Counted from the stretch's first letter, positions 17,071-26,049 are shown. The stretch: DNA of 64,000 nt from Chitinophagaceae bacterium (GCA_019638615.1 JAHBTL010000014.1:62001-126000); one strand, 5' to 3'. Notes: generated by a model from the letters alone, not told the origin. Program-made: numbers and translations.

Positions 17071-19458
17071 ATGAGAGAGGCGACTACCTTCAACAAATTA
17101 TTTTTACTTGTCATTTTAAGTTGTTTAAGCATATTTTCTTATGCCCAACAACCTGCAGGAAGTATTTCCGGCTATGTGTATGATGTTTCGGGTAACCCCG
17201 TTGTAAAAGCCTCTGTTTCCATTCAGGCACTGAACCTGAACGGGCTTACAGACCCATCGGGTCGGTTTTACTTTTCTTCCGTAGTACCCGGAGAATATGT
17301 ATTGAACATATCAGCCATCGGCTATGAAAACCACGCTAAAAATATTACGGTACATGCTGGTCAGGAATGTAAAGTTACCTGCGTATGCGAGGAAAACAGC
17401 GTTACGCTGGAACAGGTTACCATAACAGCCGAAAAACGGGAAGAACAGTTGCAGGATGTGCCACTTGCCGTATCCGCTATCAGTTCAAAAAAGATACAGG
17501 ATTATCGTATCTGGTCGGTAAAAGACCTGACTTCCATTGCTCCCAATCTCTATGTGGTAAATGGAGGCAGCGACCAGCCCCTGTATTCCATCCGTGGTAT
17601 TTTTCCCTCTTCATTAGACCCCTCCGTAGCAGTTTATATAGACGGCGTGCTTCAGTATGATGCAGGAACTACCATGAGCCAGTTTTACGATGCCGAACGG
17701 ATAGAGGTATTGAGAGGCCCGCAGGGTACGCTGTACGGTCGTAATGCAATGGCAGGTGTAATCAATGTCATAACCAAAAAGCCGGGCAACCGTACCACGG
17801 GCTTTGCTGAAGCCTCTTTCGGGAACTATAACTCACAACGATATACCGCAGGAATAAAGACACCTATTGTGAAAGATAAGCTGTTTGCAGGCGTGTCGGG
17901 TTTTTATAATAAATCTAATGGATATTTTACCAATACGTTTGACAACAGCAGGTTTGACAAAAACCACAGCTATGGCGGTAACCTGTACCTGCGTTACCTG
18001 CCGTCAGACAAATGGAGTTTTACCCTGAACGGTAAGGCACAGCAATCTTCCAATGATGGAGCGTTCCCTTATGCTTTGGATGACCAGCTTGCTTTGGCAA
18101 CCCCGTATGAAACATCGCAGAATGCCACAGGAGAGGAACGCCGGAATTTTTACAATGCTTCGCTGAATATACAGCACTACGGGAAGTATGTTGATATTAC
18201 CAGCGTTTCAGCCTATCAATATGTGAACAGGTTTATCCATAACGGCTATTGGGATGGCGACTGGACAGCGTATGATGTGTTAGGCGTGAAATACTTCGGA
18301 ACACCCAAAGACAATTATGCCGCTACCTTTACGCAGGAACTCCGTTTGAGCAGTCCGGCTGACAGTAAATCCCCGTTGAAGTGGACAGCAGGCGCATTCT
18401 ACATGAACCATCCCGATAAGGAAAATGCAGTAACCATTATGGGTGCGGATGCGGCGGTCATCCTGCAAGACCCTTATGCCCCTTACGAACTGCATACACC
18501 GGCAAAATTGGATAATTCAGGGCTTGCCCTTTTCGGACAGGCGACTTATTCCATTACGCCTAAACTGAACATCACCGCAGGATTGCGGTATGATTGGGAA
18601 ACCAAAGTATTCCATACCGAAACCAATATGATAAAAGAGGGCTTCCCTGTTACGCCTGTTGTGCCGCAAACACGTATGGAGGGCAAGTACAGAGCCTTTT
18701 CACCCAAGTTGAATATTGCCTATAAGCTAACTTCCGAAGCACTTTTATATGCCACTTATTCCAAAGGATTTCGGGCAGGGGGATTGAATAACCGAACCTT
18801 AGACCCAAACTATTATGCCTATGACCCGGAATACAGCAACAATTATGAAATAGGAGCTAAAACCACCTGGTTTGATAACCGCATGAGTGCCAACCTGACC
18901 GCATTTTACATTGACTGGCGGGATATGCAGGCTGCGGCATTTGAACAGTCCACGGCTTCCATCGTGGTACAGAATGCCGGAAACGCTACCAGTAAAGGTG
19001 TAGAACTGGAACTGGCTGCCCGCCCGTTCAAAGGGATGCAGGTAGATTATAACTTAGGCTATACGCATGGCAGGTACAGCCGTTTGACGCAGCCTGACCA
19101 AACCACAGGTACGGAAAAAGACCTGAAAGGCAACCAGCTTATTATGCAGCCTGTGGTAACTTCCATGCTTGCCGCACAGTATTCACATCCGTTGTTCAAA
19201 GGCTTTGAGGGAATGGTACGGGGCGAATGGAACTATTTAGGGAAACAGTATTTTGACCTTGAAAACTCGATTAAGCAAGACCCGTATTCGCTTTTCAATG
19301 TCAGGGCAGGCGTTACCAGCCGGAATGTGGATGTGATATTTTGGGCAAGGAACATCTTTAACGAAAAGTATCTTTCCTATGCCTATTCTTCCGGTTCAAA
19401 AATGGCGATGATAGGTATTCCCGCAACGTATGGCATCACGTTAACAGGCAAGTTCTAA
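17071..19458 (+). CDS. TonB-dependent siderophore receptor, FyuA-like (copy 1)
   Basis: 795 residues: signal peptide (IFSYAQQ), a carboxypeptidase-regulatory-like domain (about 30-115), then a plug with TITAEKREEQLQDVPLAVS, LYSIRGIFPSSLDPSVAVYIDG and ERIEVLRGPQGTLYGRN..AGVINVITKKPGN, and a barrel ending FNEKYLSYAYSSGSK...GITLTGKF. The plug and last strands resemble FyuA/Psn, the yersiniabactin receptor, more than FecA or FepA. The gene is followed at 23 bp by an ABC ATPase and then a permease/M1-like protein, an arrangement repeated at 58170. The substrate is inferred to be a siderophore-like metal chelate. Confidence 0.83.
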   Translation: MREATTFNKLFLLVILSCLSIFSYAQQPAGSISGYVYDVSGNPVVKASVSIQALNLNGLTDPSGRFYFSSVVPGEYVLNISAIGYENHAKNITVHAGQECKVTCVCEENSVTLEQVTITAEKREEQLQDVPLAVSAISSKKIQDYRIWSVKDLTSIAPNLYVVNGGSDQPLYSIRGIFPSSLDPSVAVYIDGVLQYDAGTTMSQFYDAERIEVLRGPQGTLYGRNAMAGVINVITKKPGNRTTGFAEASFGNYNSQRYTAGIKTPIVKDKLFAGVSGFYNKSNGYFTNTFDNSRFDKNHSYGGNLYLRYLPSDKWSFTLNGKAQQSSNDGAFPYALDDQLALATPYETSQNATGEERRNFYNASLNIQHYGKYVDITSVSAYQYVNRFIHNGYWDGDWTAYDVLGVKYFGTPKDNYAATFTQELRLSSPADSKSPLKWTAGAFYMNHPDKENAVTIMGADAAVILQDPYAPYELHTPAKLDNSGLALFGQATYSITPKLNITAGLRYDWETKVFHTETNMIKEGFPVTPVVPQTRMEGKYRAFSPKLNIAYKLTSEALLYATYSKGFRAGGLNNRTLDPNYYAYDPEYSNNYEIGAKTTWFDNRMSANLTAFYIDWRDMQAAAFEQSTASIVVQNAGNATSKGVELELAARPFKGMQVDYNLGYTHGRYSRLTQPDQTTGTEKDLKGNQLIMQPVVTSMLAAQYSHPLFKGFEGMVRGEWNYLGKQYFDLENSIKQDPYSLFNVRAGVTSRNVDVIFWARNIFNEKYLSYAYSSGSKMAMIGIPATYGITLTGKF

Positions 19459-19481
19459 CCCTTTTTCCAATTGATATTAAT

Positions 19482-20372
19482 ATGGCACTTAAAATAGATA
19501 ATCTATCCAAAAAATACAGCAATGGCGTACAGGCTTTGAGCCATGTAACGCTTACCATCAGTAAAGGCATGTTCGGGTTGCTCGGTCAGAACGGAGCAGG
19601 TAAATCCACGTTGATGCGTACCATTGCCACGTTGCAGGAAGCAGACAGTGGCACAGTAACATTTGGTAATATAAATGTGCTGAAAGAACCTACACGATTA
19701 AGAGAGGTGTTGGGCTATCTTCCGCAGGAATTTGGCGTATATCCAAGCCTGACCTCACAAGAATTGCTTTCCCAAATCGCCGATTTGAAAGGCATCACCC
19801 ATAAAGCGGAAAGAAAAGAAACAGTGGATTACCTGCTGCAAAAGGTAAACCTCTACGAAGTACGCAAAAAGAAAATCGGTACATATTCCGGTGGGATGAA
19901 GCAACGGTTTGGTATTGCACAGGCATTGCTCGGCAATCCCGAACTGATTATAGTAGATGAACCCACCGCCGGGCTTGACCCTTTGGAACGCAATCGCTTT
20001 TACAACCTGTTAAGTGAAATCGGGGAAAATACGGTGGTTATCCTTTCCACGCATATTGTGGAGGATGTAAGCACATTGTGCAACGACATGGCTATCATCG
20101 GCGAGGGAAAAGTATTGCTGACCGGAAAGCCCTCTGAAATTGAACAATCGCTTGGTGGCAAACTATGGGAAGCACAGATTGACCGGAATGAGCTATCGCA
20201 TTACCGGGAGCAGTTTGATATTATTTCCACAAGGTTCCACCTCGGAAAGATGTTGGTTACGGTGGTCAGCAATGAAATCCCCAACGGGAAATTCATCGAA
20301 AAATCCCCAACGTTGGAGGATGCGTATTTCAACCAGCTTTTTCAATCGCAACCCGCCCTAATCCATTCGTAA
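19482..20372 (+). CDS. ABC transporter ATP-binding protein (ABC-2 type, copy 1)
   Basis: 296 residues with Walker A G35-QNGAGKS-42, signature YSGGMKQR (about 135-142), Walker B LIIVDE (155-160) followed by PTAGLDP, and H-loop His191 (STHIVED). It belongs to the CcmA/NatA-like class that pairs with ABC-2 permeases. The permease gene starts 6 bp after its stop. A paralogue of very similar sequence lies at 60541. The direction of transport is unknown; ABC-2 systems mostly export or work on membrane-embedded substrates, which makes the link to an uptake receptor unusual. Confidence 0.9.
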   Translation: MALKIDNLSKKYSNGVQALSHVTLTISKGMFGLLGQNGAGKSTLMRTIATLQEADSGTVTFGNINVLKEPTRLREVLGYLPQEFGVYPSLTSQELLSQIADLKGITHKAERKETVDYLLQKVNLYEVRKKKIGTYSGGMKQRFGIAQALLGNPELIIVDEPTAGLDPLERNRFYNLLSEIGENTVVILSTHIVEDVSTLCNDMAIIGEGKVLLTGKPSEIEQSLGGKLWEAQIDRNELSHYREQFDIISTRFHLGKMLVTVVSNEIPNGKFIEKSPTLEDAYFNQLFQSQPALIHS

Positions 20373-20378
20373 ACCCTT

Positions 20379-23300
20379 ATGAGCAACCATATTTTTTCCA
20401 ATGAACTCATTTACCGGGTAAAACGTCCGCTAACCTGGGTATTTGCCCTGATGCTGCTTGCACAGGGGGCTACGTATTCCCGCTCCACCTATGACCTTAT
20501 TGTCAATGATGGTGTATGGGTCAACGCCGCAGGCATTACCCATATCAATATTGCAGGCGTTGGTTTCCTGTTGTTCGTTATCGTGGCTATCATTACCGGA
20601 ACGGTCATTTTCAAAGACATTGAGTACCGTATGGCGGGCATTATTTACACAAAGCCCGTCAATGAAAAACAATATTTCCTTAAAAAGTTTTTAGCGGCAT
20701 ATACCATTAATACATTGCTTAGTGTGGCATACGTTATCGGTATTGTGCTGACACCGTGGTTGGGGGCTTCTGCGAACCAAATAACCGGCCCGGTGCTTTG
20801 GGGGCAGACCTTGCAGGCGTTTTTGCTTTTTATGCTACCTAACCTTTTCCTGCTCACGGGTATCAGCATTTCGCTGGTAGTGCTGTTCAGGAATATGGCA
20901 GCAAGCTATGTGGGACTTTTTGTAGTAATGATATTGTTCCTGATTGCCGAAAGCACAAGGGAGAGCAGTGTACACCTGGATATTATCCTCTTACTTGACC
21001 CTTTTGCCTACGGCATTACCCGTGAAGTGGTGGATGCCATGAGCGTGCCGGACAAGAATGCCGCTTATTTTCCCCTTACCGATACCCTCATCATAAACAG
21101 GGTAATATGGCTTACCATTGCTTTGGCGCTTTTTGCATTTTCTTACCGGCGTTTCAGCTTTAAGCGGTTTATTATGACTTCCGCCAAAAAGGAAAAGAAT
21201 AAGCCGTTGGACGAGCCTGAAACATTACCACTTACTGCATTACATAAGCCACAGGCAACATTGAGTTTTTCGCAGGGTACTATGCTGGCAAAAGTATTCC
21301 GGCTGTCATGGATAGAATTTAAAGGGCTTGTCCGTCCTGTCAATTTCAGGATTATACTTGGGGTTATCATGGCATTGTTCCTTTGCTACCACGTACTCTG
21401 GTCGGAAAAATATTATATCGAAACACCGCAGCTACCGCTTACCTACCTGATGACGGTAGCAAGGCAACCGCTCGGTCTGTACCTGATTATTTTCTTTACT
21501 GTCTGGTCTATTGAACTATTGTTCAAAGACAGAACGGTAGGTCTATGGCAGGTTAAGGATGCCTTGCCTGTTCCGGTATGGGTAACATTGCTTTCCCGTT
21601 TCTTCGCAATGGCCTGGGTGGCGTTTGTTTGTTCCGTATGCCTTTTAGTGATAGGCGTATTGGTACAGTTGGGCAGAGGGTTTACCGGCATTGATTGGTC
21701 ATTGTACCTGCAAGACCTGTTTGGCATACGGTTGGGCTGGTTCAATTATATGATGATTGTGGCATTGGCATTCTTTGTCGGGGCTGTTACCAACAATCGT
21801 TTTGCCGCACATGGGATAGCGGTCGGTATTATGCTGTTTGAAGTAGTTGCTAACATCACGGCTACGGTAGAACAACTCCGCTTACTATATATTTATGTTC
21901 CGGGTTTGGAGGATTATTCGGAGATGAACGGCTATGGTATTTTTGCCGTATCTGCTCCGTGGTATGCCCTGATGTGGGGAGTACTTGCTATCAGTTTCCT
22001 GTTGCTGTCCGTTTGGCTATGGAACAGGGGAACGGAAAAACCACTGCTTGCCCGCCTTACTTCATCGGGAAAAAGGCTGTCATTACCCTTTAAGCTGGTT
22101 TTAGGCATAAGCCTTGTGAGTTTCTTCGTTTTGCAATCTTTTATCAAGACCAATGTAAATACCGTCAATGAGTTCCGAACCAAAGTTGAGGATTATGCTT
22201 TCAAAGCGGATTACGAGAAAAAATACAAATGGCTGGAGCATCGTCCGCAACCGAAATACACAGCGATTGACCTTTCCGTAGATTTATACCCGGAGCAACG
22301 GAAAGCAGATTATACAGCATCCATAGAACTTTCCAATTTTACCGAAACGGCTATTGATACACTGTACCTGAATGTAAAGGATTTTGCAATCATCAAATCC
22401 ATTACGGCAGGAGGTAAAGCCCTGTCCCTGCTTGAAGTGGATAAAACACACCGCCTGTTCAAATGTGCGTTTGCCGAACCGTTGCAGGCAGGGCAAAACA
22501 CAAAATTGGATATAGCTGCTACGATAGAATACAAGGGCTTTACCCAAAAAGACCCGCAACCCGATCTGGTATTTAACGGCAGCTTTCTGGGCAGGGATAT
22601 TGTTCCGGTCTTTGGCTATGATGCAGATAAGGAATTAACGGAAAACCGGGAAAGGGATAAATTAGGTTTGGAAAAACTCAACTCCCGCATGGAGCAGGTT
22701 ACCGATGCCAAAGCATTGACTGAAATAGCGGGAATGCCCGATGCTGCATGGATAAACGGTCGTATAACGGTAAGCACATCGGTTGGACAGCTTCCCATCG
22801 CCACGGGCTTATTGCAACGCAGGTGGGAGGAAAACGGCAGGAACTTCGCCACCTACACCATTCCTGACAATACGCCTTTTGACTGGCGTGTAGGTTCTGC
22901 AAATTATGCTGTCCATCCTTTTGATATGACGGACAGCATCAAAGGTCAGGTTTATTACCATCCCGCTCATTCATGGAATATCGGTGCGATTGCGGATGCA
23001 ACGGGCAATACGTTAGAATATTTGAAGCCTATATTAGGACAATATCCATATCCAACCCTGCAAATTGCTGAAATTCCGTACTACAATAATGAGTTTTACG
23101 CATCGCACAGCCTGATTGCCATTCCAGAAAAACACGGCTGGACGGCTGATTTGAAACGGAAAAATGATGAAGCATATATTGCCTATATCATGGTACGTGA
23201 AATTGCCCGGCAAATGATTGGACAAAAAGTGAAGATAGCCAATGTGCAGGGAGCAGGGATATTCCAATATGCTTTGCCGGATTATTACGCCATTCAATAT

Positions 23301-23642
23301 GTTCGCCAAAAATATGGGGAGCAGCCTTATACCGAGTTGCTGCAACGTAAGATAAGCGACTATAAAAAAGAACGGGGTGCAGAAGCTAACCAGGAACCGG
23401 CATTGGTCTATACAGATGGAGCAGAATATGTGGAAAGGGATAAAGGCGGTGTGGTTTTCTGTCGTCTGAAAGAGCGGGCAGGAAAACTGGACGATATGCT
23501 AAAGAGCTTCTTTGAGCAGGCTTCCGAAAGCGGAAATACCGTTACCGGAAAAGAATTGGTAGATTATTTGAAAAATCATTTGCCTGCGGAAGTTCAGGAA
23601 CAAATAAAAACAGATTTTGAAGAAGTGAACCCGTTGGATTAA
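20379..23642 (+). CDS. ABC-2 permease fused to a zinc-less M1-peptidase-like domain (copy 1)
   Basis: 1087 residues. The first about 590 residues hold two ABC-2 type sets of membrane helices separated by a cytosolic linker (about 265-310), with ELLFKDRTVGLWQVKDALPVP before the second set. The periplasmic remainder follows the M1 aminopeptidase pattern: an N-terminal beta domain (DLSVDLYPEQRKADYTASIE), LQIAEIPYYNNEF and IAIPEKHGW, then the zinc-site region. There HExxH-x18-E is replaced at exact spacing by R940-E-I-A-R944 and Q963, so none of the three zinc ligands remains. The domain is therefore probably a binding or scaffold module rather than a peptidase. Co-transcribed with the receptor and ATPase. 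A terminator overlaps its stop codon. Confidence 0.85.
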   Translation: MSNHIFSNELIYRVKRPLTWVFALMLLAQGATYSRSTYDLIVNDGVWVNAAGITHINIAGVGFLLFVIVAIITGTVIFKDIEYRMAGIIYTKPVNEKQYFLKKFLAAYTINTLLSVAYVIGIVLTPWLGASANQITGPVLWGQTLQAFLLFMLPNLFLLTGISISLVVLFRNMAASYVGLFVVMILFLIAESTRESSVHLDIILLLDPFAYGITREVVDAMSVPDKNAAYFPLTDTLIINRVIWLTIALALFAFSYRRFSFKRFIMTSAKKEKNKPLDEPETLPLTALHKPQATLSFSQGTMLAKVFRLSWIEFKGLVRPVNFRIILGVIMALFLCYHVLWSEKYYIETPQLPLTYLMTVARQPLGLYLIIFFTVWSIELLFKDRTVGLWQVKDALPVPVWVTLLSRFFAMAWVAFVCSVCLLVIGVLVQLGRGFTGIDWSLYLQDLFGIRLGWFNYMMIVALAFFVGAVTNNRFAAHGIAVGIMLFEVVANITATVEQLRLLYIYVPGLEDYSEMNGYGIFAVSAPWYALMWGVLAISFLLLSVWLWNRGTEKPLLARLTSSGKRLSLPFKLVLGISLVSFFVLQSFIKTNVNTVNEFRTKVEDYAFKADYEKKYKWLEHRPQPKYTAIDLSVDLYPEQRKADYTASIELSNFTETAIDTLYLNVKDFAIIKSITAGGKALSLLEVDKTHRLFKCAFAEPLQAGQNTKLDIAATIEYKGFTQKDPQPDLVFNGSFLGRDIVPVFGYDADKELTENRERDKLGLEKLNSRMEQVTDAKALTEIAGMPDAAWINGRITVSTSVGQLPIATGLLQRRWEENGRNFATYTIPDNTPFDWRVGSANYAVHPFDMTDSIKGQVYYHPAHSWNIGAIADATGNTLEYLKPILGQYPYPTLQIAEIPYYNNEFYASHSLIAIPEKHGWTADLKRKNDEAYIAYIMVREIARQMIGQKVKIANVQGAGIFQYALPDYYAIQYVRQKYGEQPYTELLQRKISDYKKERGAEANQEPALVYTDGAEYVERDKGGVVFCRLKERAGKLDDMLKSFFEQASESGNTVTGKELVDYLKNHLPAEVQEQIKTDFEEVNPLD

Positions 23643-23655
23643 AGCGGGTTTATTT
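23352..23655 (+). repeat. direct repeat 1: 3' end of the permease gene plus its terminator
   Basis: 304 bp that recur without gaps at 24705-25008. It covers the last 96 codons of the permease gene, the stop codon and the terminator. The encoded segments differ at 8 of 96 residues by my count, so this is not a very recent duplication. The RhuM gene lies between the two copies. Confidence 0.9.
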
Positions 23656-23656
23656 T
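23628..23656 (+). terminator. terminator overlapping the permease stop codon
   Basis: AACCCG (23628-23633) pairs with CGGGTT (23645-23650) across the stop codon and is followed by TATTTTAATTTT. It closes the receptor-ATPase-permease operon. Confidence 0.55.
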
Positions 23657-23703
23657 AATTTTCTGTCAGGAAAAGTATAAGCTCTTTTGCATTGGTATAT
23701 TGT

Positions 23704-24537
23704 TTATTTTTTGTTCCTGGTTTTATTTTCTATCATTTTCAAACTTTCTAAATAATTTTTTTCTGCTTCGCTCAATGTTTTTTGCTGATACTTTTTGTAT
23801 TCCGTTGTTGCTTTTTCTACGGCTTTTTCGTTTAAATAATTTTTTGCGATAGTTACGTCTTTTAAATACGGACGGTTTCCCGGAAATGTCATCAAGCCCA
23901 TAAATTCCTTTTCGGCATCGGCACGGTTGAAAATAACTTCGGCAGCCGTTTGTCCGTGAACGGCATAGTGGATTTTGTTCTGCACTTTTTTGAAAAATGC
24001 AACCGAAACATCTGCCTTTGGGTTGTAATCAATACTGGTGGCATAAATATCCAACACCTGGCGGTAAAATACTTTTTCGGAAGCGCGGATGTCACGTATG
24101 CGTTGCAAGAGTTCCTTCCAATAGCCACCGCCACCCAGATTTTTCAGGCGTTCATCGTCCATTGTAAAACCTTTTCGGATATATTCGTTCAGGCGTTTGG
24201 TTGCCCAAATTCTGAATTGCGTAGCTACTTTTGAATTTACACGATAACCAAGAGAAATAATCATATCAAGGTTATAGTGCTTCGTGTCGTATTTTTTGCC
24301 GTCTGTAGCAGTTCGTAAGAATTTCTTACTAACTGAATTTTCCTGCAATTCTCCCTCTGAAAATATATTTTTAATGTGTTGTGTTATACCCGGACGCTCT
24401 ACTCCGAAAAGCACGGCTATCTGGTCTTGCGTAAGCCAAACCGTTTCTTCTTCCAAACGAACATCTACCGAAATGTTCTGGTCTTCGGTTTTGAACAGGA
24501 TAAATTCCGAATTGCTTTGAGGTGTTTTATCTTCCAT
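23704..24537 (-). CDS. RhuM-family protein (virulence RhuM)
   Basis: 277 residues. The N-terminal part contains VWLTQDQIAVLFGVERPGITQHIKNIF (DNA-binding-like), then DTKHYNLDMIISLGYRVNS..ATQFRIWATKRLNEYIRKGFTMDDERLKN, the core of the RhuM family (PF13310), and FYRQVLDIYATSIDYNP. RhuM members are usually about 330 aa; here the sequence jumps from KDVTIAKNYLNEKAV to a Lys/Glu-rich end (KYQQKTLSEAEKNYLE), so the usual LNRIV..Y..FAE segment seems missing. Function is unknown: related proteins occur in pathogenicity islands, prophages and as single-gene inserts. It is inserted between duplicated permease 3' ends, transcribed towards the permease. Confidence 0.85.
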   Translation of the reverse strand: MEDKTPQSNSEFILFKTEDQNISVDVRLEEETVWLTQDQIAVLFGVERPGITQHIKNIFSEGELQENSVSKKFLRTATDGKKYDTKHYNLDMIISLGYRVNSKVATQFRIWATKRLNEYIRKGFTMDDERLKNLGGGGYWKELLQRIRDIRASEKVFYRQVLDIYATSIDYNPKADVSVAFFKKVQNKIHYAVHGQTAAEVIFNRADAEKEFMGLMTFPGNRPYLKDVTIAKNYLNEKAVEKATTEYKKYQQKTLSEAEKNYLESLKMIENKTRNKK

Positions 24538-24704
24538 ATTTTTTGTTCTGTTTATTATACCGATTTACGTTATGCGCTAAAAGATATTTCTTTTGAACTT
24601 CTGCTTCCTTTTCGTTCGGTTTATTAATATTATAGCTTCTATATTGCATATGCCCTTCCATACCTCCGCAAAGTTGCAAAAAAAATATGCAGATTAAACG
24701 AAAA

Positions 24705-24995
24705 ATAAGCGACTATAAAAAAGAACGGGATGCAGAAGCCAACCAGGAACCGGCATTGGTCTATACGGATGGGGCTGAATACGTGGAAAGGGATAAAGGC
24801 GGTGTGGTTTTCTGTCGTCTGAAAGAGCGGACAGGAAAACTGGACGATATGCTAAAGACTTACTTTGAGCAGGCTTCTGAAAGCGGGAATGCCGTTACCG
24901 GAAAAGCATTGGTGGATTATCTGAAAAACCATTTGCCTGTTGAAATTCAGGAACAGATAAAAACAGATTTTGAAGAAGTGAACCCGCTTGATTAA
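24705..24995 (+). pseudogene. orphan 3' fragment of an M1-like permease gene
   Basis: Encodes ISDYKKERDAEANQEPALVYT and the rest of the permease C-terminus down to DFEEVNPLD and the stop codon, with no upstream coding part. An ATG at 24687 would give a 102-aa peptide starting MQIKRK but is probably not used. It is the second copy of the 304-bp repeat and the right border of the RhuM insertion. Confidence 0.85.
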
Positions 24996-25008
24996 AGCGG
25001 GTTTATTT
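24981..25008 (+). terminator. terminator carried by the second repeat copy
   Basis: AACCCGCTT (24981-24989) pairs with AAGCGGGTT (24995-25003) and is followed by TATTT. The stem is 9 bp, longer than in the first copy because TTGG has become CTTG. It would also insulate the minus-strand genes to the right from the RhuM gene. Confidence 0.5.
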
Positions 25009-25017
25009 CAACTCAAA

Positions 25018-25143
25018 TTATGTAGCGGTTCGTTGCTTATTCCTTCTTTTTGTTAGGAACTTTTCAACCATTGGAATAACAAGCTTACTTTCTTTAAAGT
25101 CAGTTGATGAGAAAATGGATTCAAAAAAATGTTCGTCCTGCAT
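25018..25143 (-). CDS. possible 41-aa ORF or gene remnant
   Basis: ATG at 25143 to TAA at 25018-25020; encodes DEHFFESIFSSTDFKESKL and a basic end (FLTKRRNKQRTAT). An in-frame stop lies just upstream. No family is recognised, and it may be the tail of a lost gene. It directly follows the second permease repeat. Confidence 0.2.
   Translation of the reverse strand: MQDEHFFESIFSSTDFKESKLVIPMVEKFLTKRRNKQRTAT
25021..25037. repeat. left arm of a distant inverted repeat
   Basis: TGTAGCGGTTCGTTGCT here is the reverse complement, with one mismatch, of the 17 bp at 30695-30711. The two arms bracket the DUF1761-DUF6157-DUF4240-AraC-ABC1-KilA-N stretch. Confidence 0.35.
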
Positions 25144-25201
25144 TTTGTTTCAATATTGGTAAGATGGTTGGATAGCATTACCACTAACAGTTTCGGCTTC
25201 G

Positions 25202-25630
25202 TTATTCATTCAGTTTGAAATTGTATAAATTATCAGCGTTACAAGTGTTATACACCAGTGCCTGTGCCGTTCCTGTTATTGCCCCGAACACTAACGGCTT
25301 TTTCATAGTAGGTATGACAGCGGTTGTAAATACTATTGTCATTGCAAAACCAAATCCCGCTATAAGTCCGATACGCAGTGCTTCCGCAAAAGAATTTGTA
25401 TTTGTCAGTTTTAATAAAATCGAAATGGCAACACTTGTTACAAAACAGGAAATCAACGGAACAACGTAGTAAATGTTGGTTTCTTTCCAATTGTCGGGCC
25501 GCTTAAAGCCCATCGCTTCTTCCCATTTTTTGCCAAAGGCAAACTGCCTGTGCCATATGCCGCAAAAAGCACAATACACAACAGTTCCAACAGCAACCGC
25601 TAACCAATTTATTTCTGATAACATACCCAT
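25202..25630 (-). CDS. DUF1761-family membrane protein
   Basis: 142 residues with four membrane helices (INWLAVAVGTVVYCAFCGIW; IYYVVPLISCFVTSVAISIL; ALRIGLIAGFGFAMTIVFTT; PLVFGAITGTAQALVYNTC). The WHRQFAFGKKWEEAMGF loop after helix 1 is typical of DUF1761 (PF08570). Function unknown. It lies in a run of small minus-strand genes (DUF1761, DUF6157, DUF4240) that resemble interchangeable accessory cargo of Bacteroidota. Confidence 0.8.
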   Translation of the reverse strand: MGMLSEINWLAVAVGTVVYCAFCGIWHRQFAFGKKWEEAMGFKRPDNWKETNIYYVVPLISCFVTSVAISILLKLTNTNSFAEALRIGLIAGFGFAMTIVFTTAVIPTMKKPLVFGAITGTAQALVYNTCNADNLYNFKLNE

Positions 25631-25638
25631 ATCTATGA

Positions 25639-26049
25639 TTATTTAGCTGATTTCATTGCTTTCACTTTTTTGATTTTCGTGTCCGCCAAAAACTTTTGAT
25701 ATTCTTTTGTTTCCATTCCATAAAGTGCAATTTTTCCTTCACTGTTACTATGAATGCCAAAACCATAAGTTTTTGTCAAAGGTGAAGCTCGGAAGCAAGG
25801 TTGTCCTTTTGAGAAAAATTGTTCTCTGGCTTGCTTGTGTTCTGCCTTAGTCAAGTCGTTTCTGTCAGCAAATACCTGAAAGAAAATATCGTCTGAAGTG
25901 TATTGGTAAGGATTTTTAGCAATCAGTTCGTATTGCAGTTCTGCTACCGTCTTTTTGTCTTTTGTTGGCGGTTTTATACCGCAGTCCACTTTAGTGTCTT
26001 CCGCAACTTCGATAAAAGTGTCAAAATAGTTTGTCGTATATACTTTCAT
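25639..26049 (-). CDS. DUF6157-family protein
   Basis: 136 residues, soluble. It has the family hallmarks TTNYFDTFIEVAEDTKVD near the N-terminus, KKTVAELQYELI..NPYQYTSDDIFFQVFADRND in the middle, and FFSKGQPCFRASPLTKTYG and GIHSNSEGKIALYGMET towards the end. The length is as usual for the family. No biochemical role is known. It lies 8 bp upstream of the DUF1761 gene and may share its transcript. Confidence 0.8.
   Translation of the reverse strand: MKVYTTNYFDTFIEVAEDTKVDCGIKPPTKDKKTVAELQYELIAKNPYQYTSDDIFFQVFADRNDLTKAEHKQAREQFFSKGQPCFRASPLTKTYGFGIHSNSEGKIALYGMETKEYQKFLADTKIKKVKAMKSAK

Larger units (their letters stand above)
24705..25008 (+). repeat. direct repeat 2 of the permease 3' end
   Basis: Gap-free partner of 23352-23655, ending in the same AAAGCGGGTTTATTT. 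Homology stops abruptly on both sides: the bases before 24705 belong to the RhuM upstream region and those after 25008 are unrelated to the sequence after 23655. Confidence 0.9.

Noticed and set aside
19482-23642. Classical siderophore binding-protein ABC importer (FecBCDE/FhuBCD type)
   Set aside because: The permease has ABC-2 type helices and an M1-like domain, and there is no binding protein or FecCD-type permease.
23352-25008. The direct repeats considered as an IS or composite transposon
   Set aside because: There is no transposase, no terminal inverted repeat and no short target duplication. The repeats are the neighbour gene's own 3' end.
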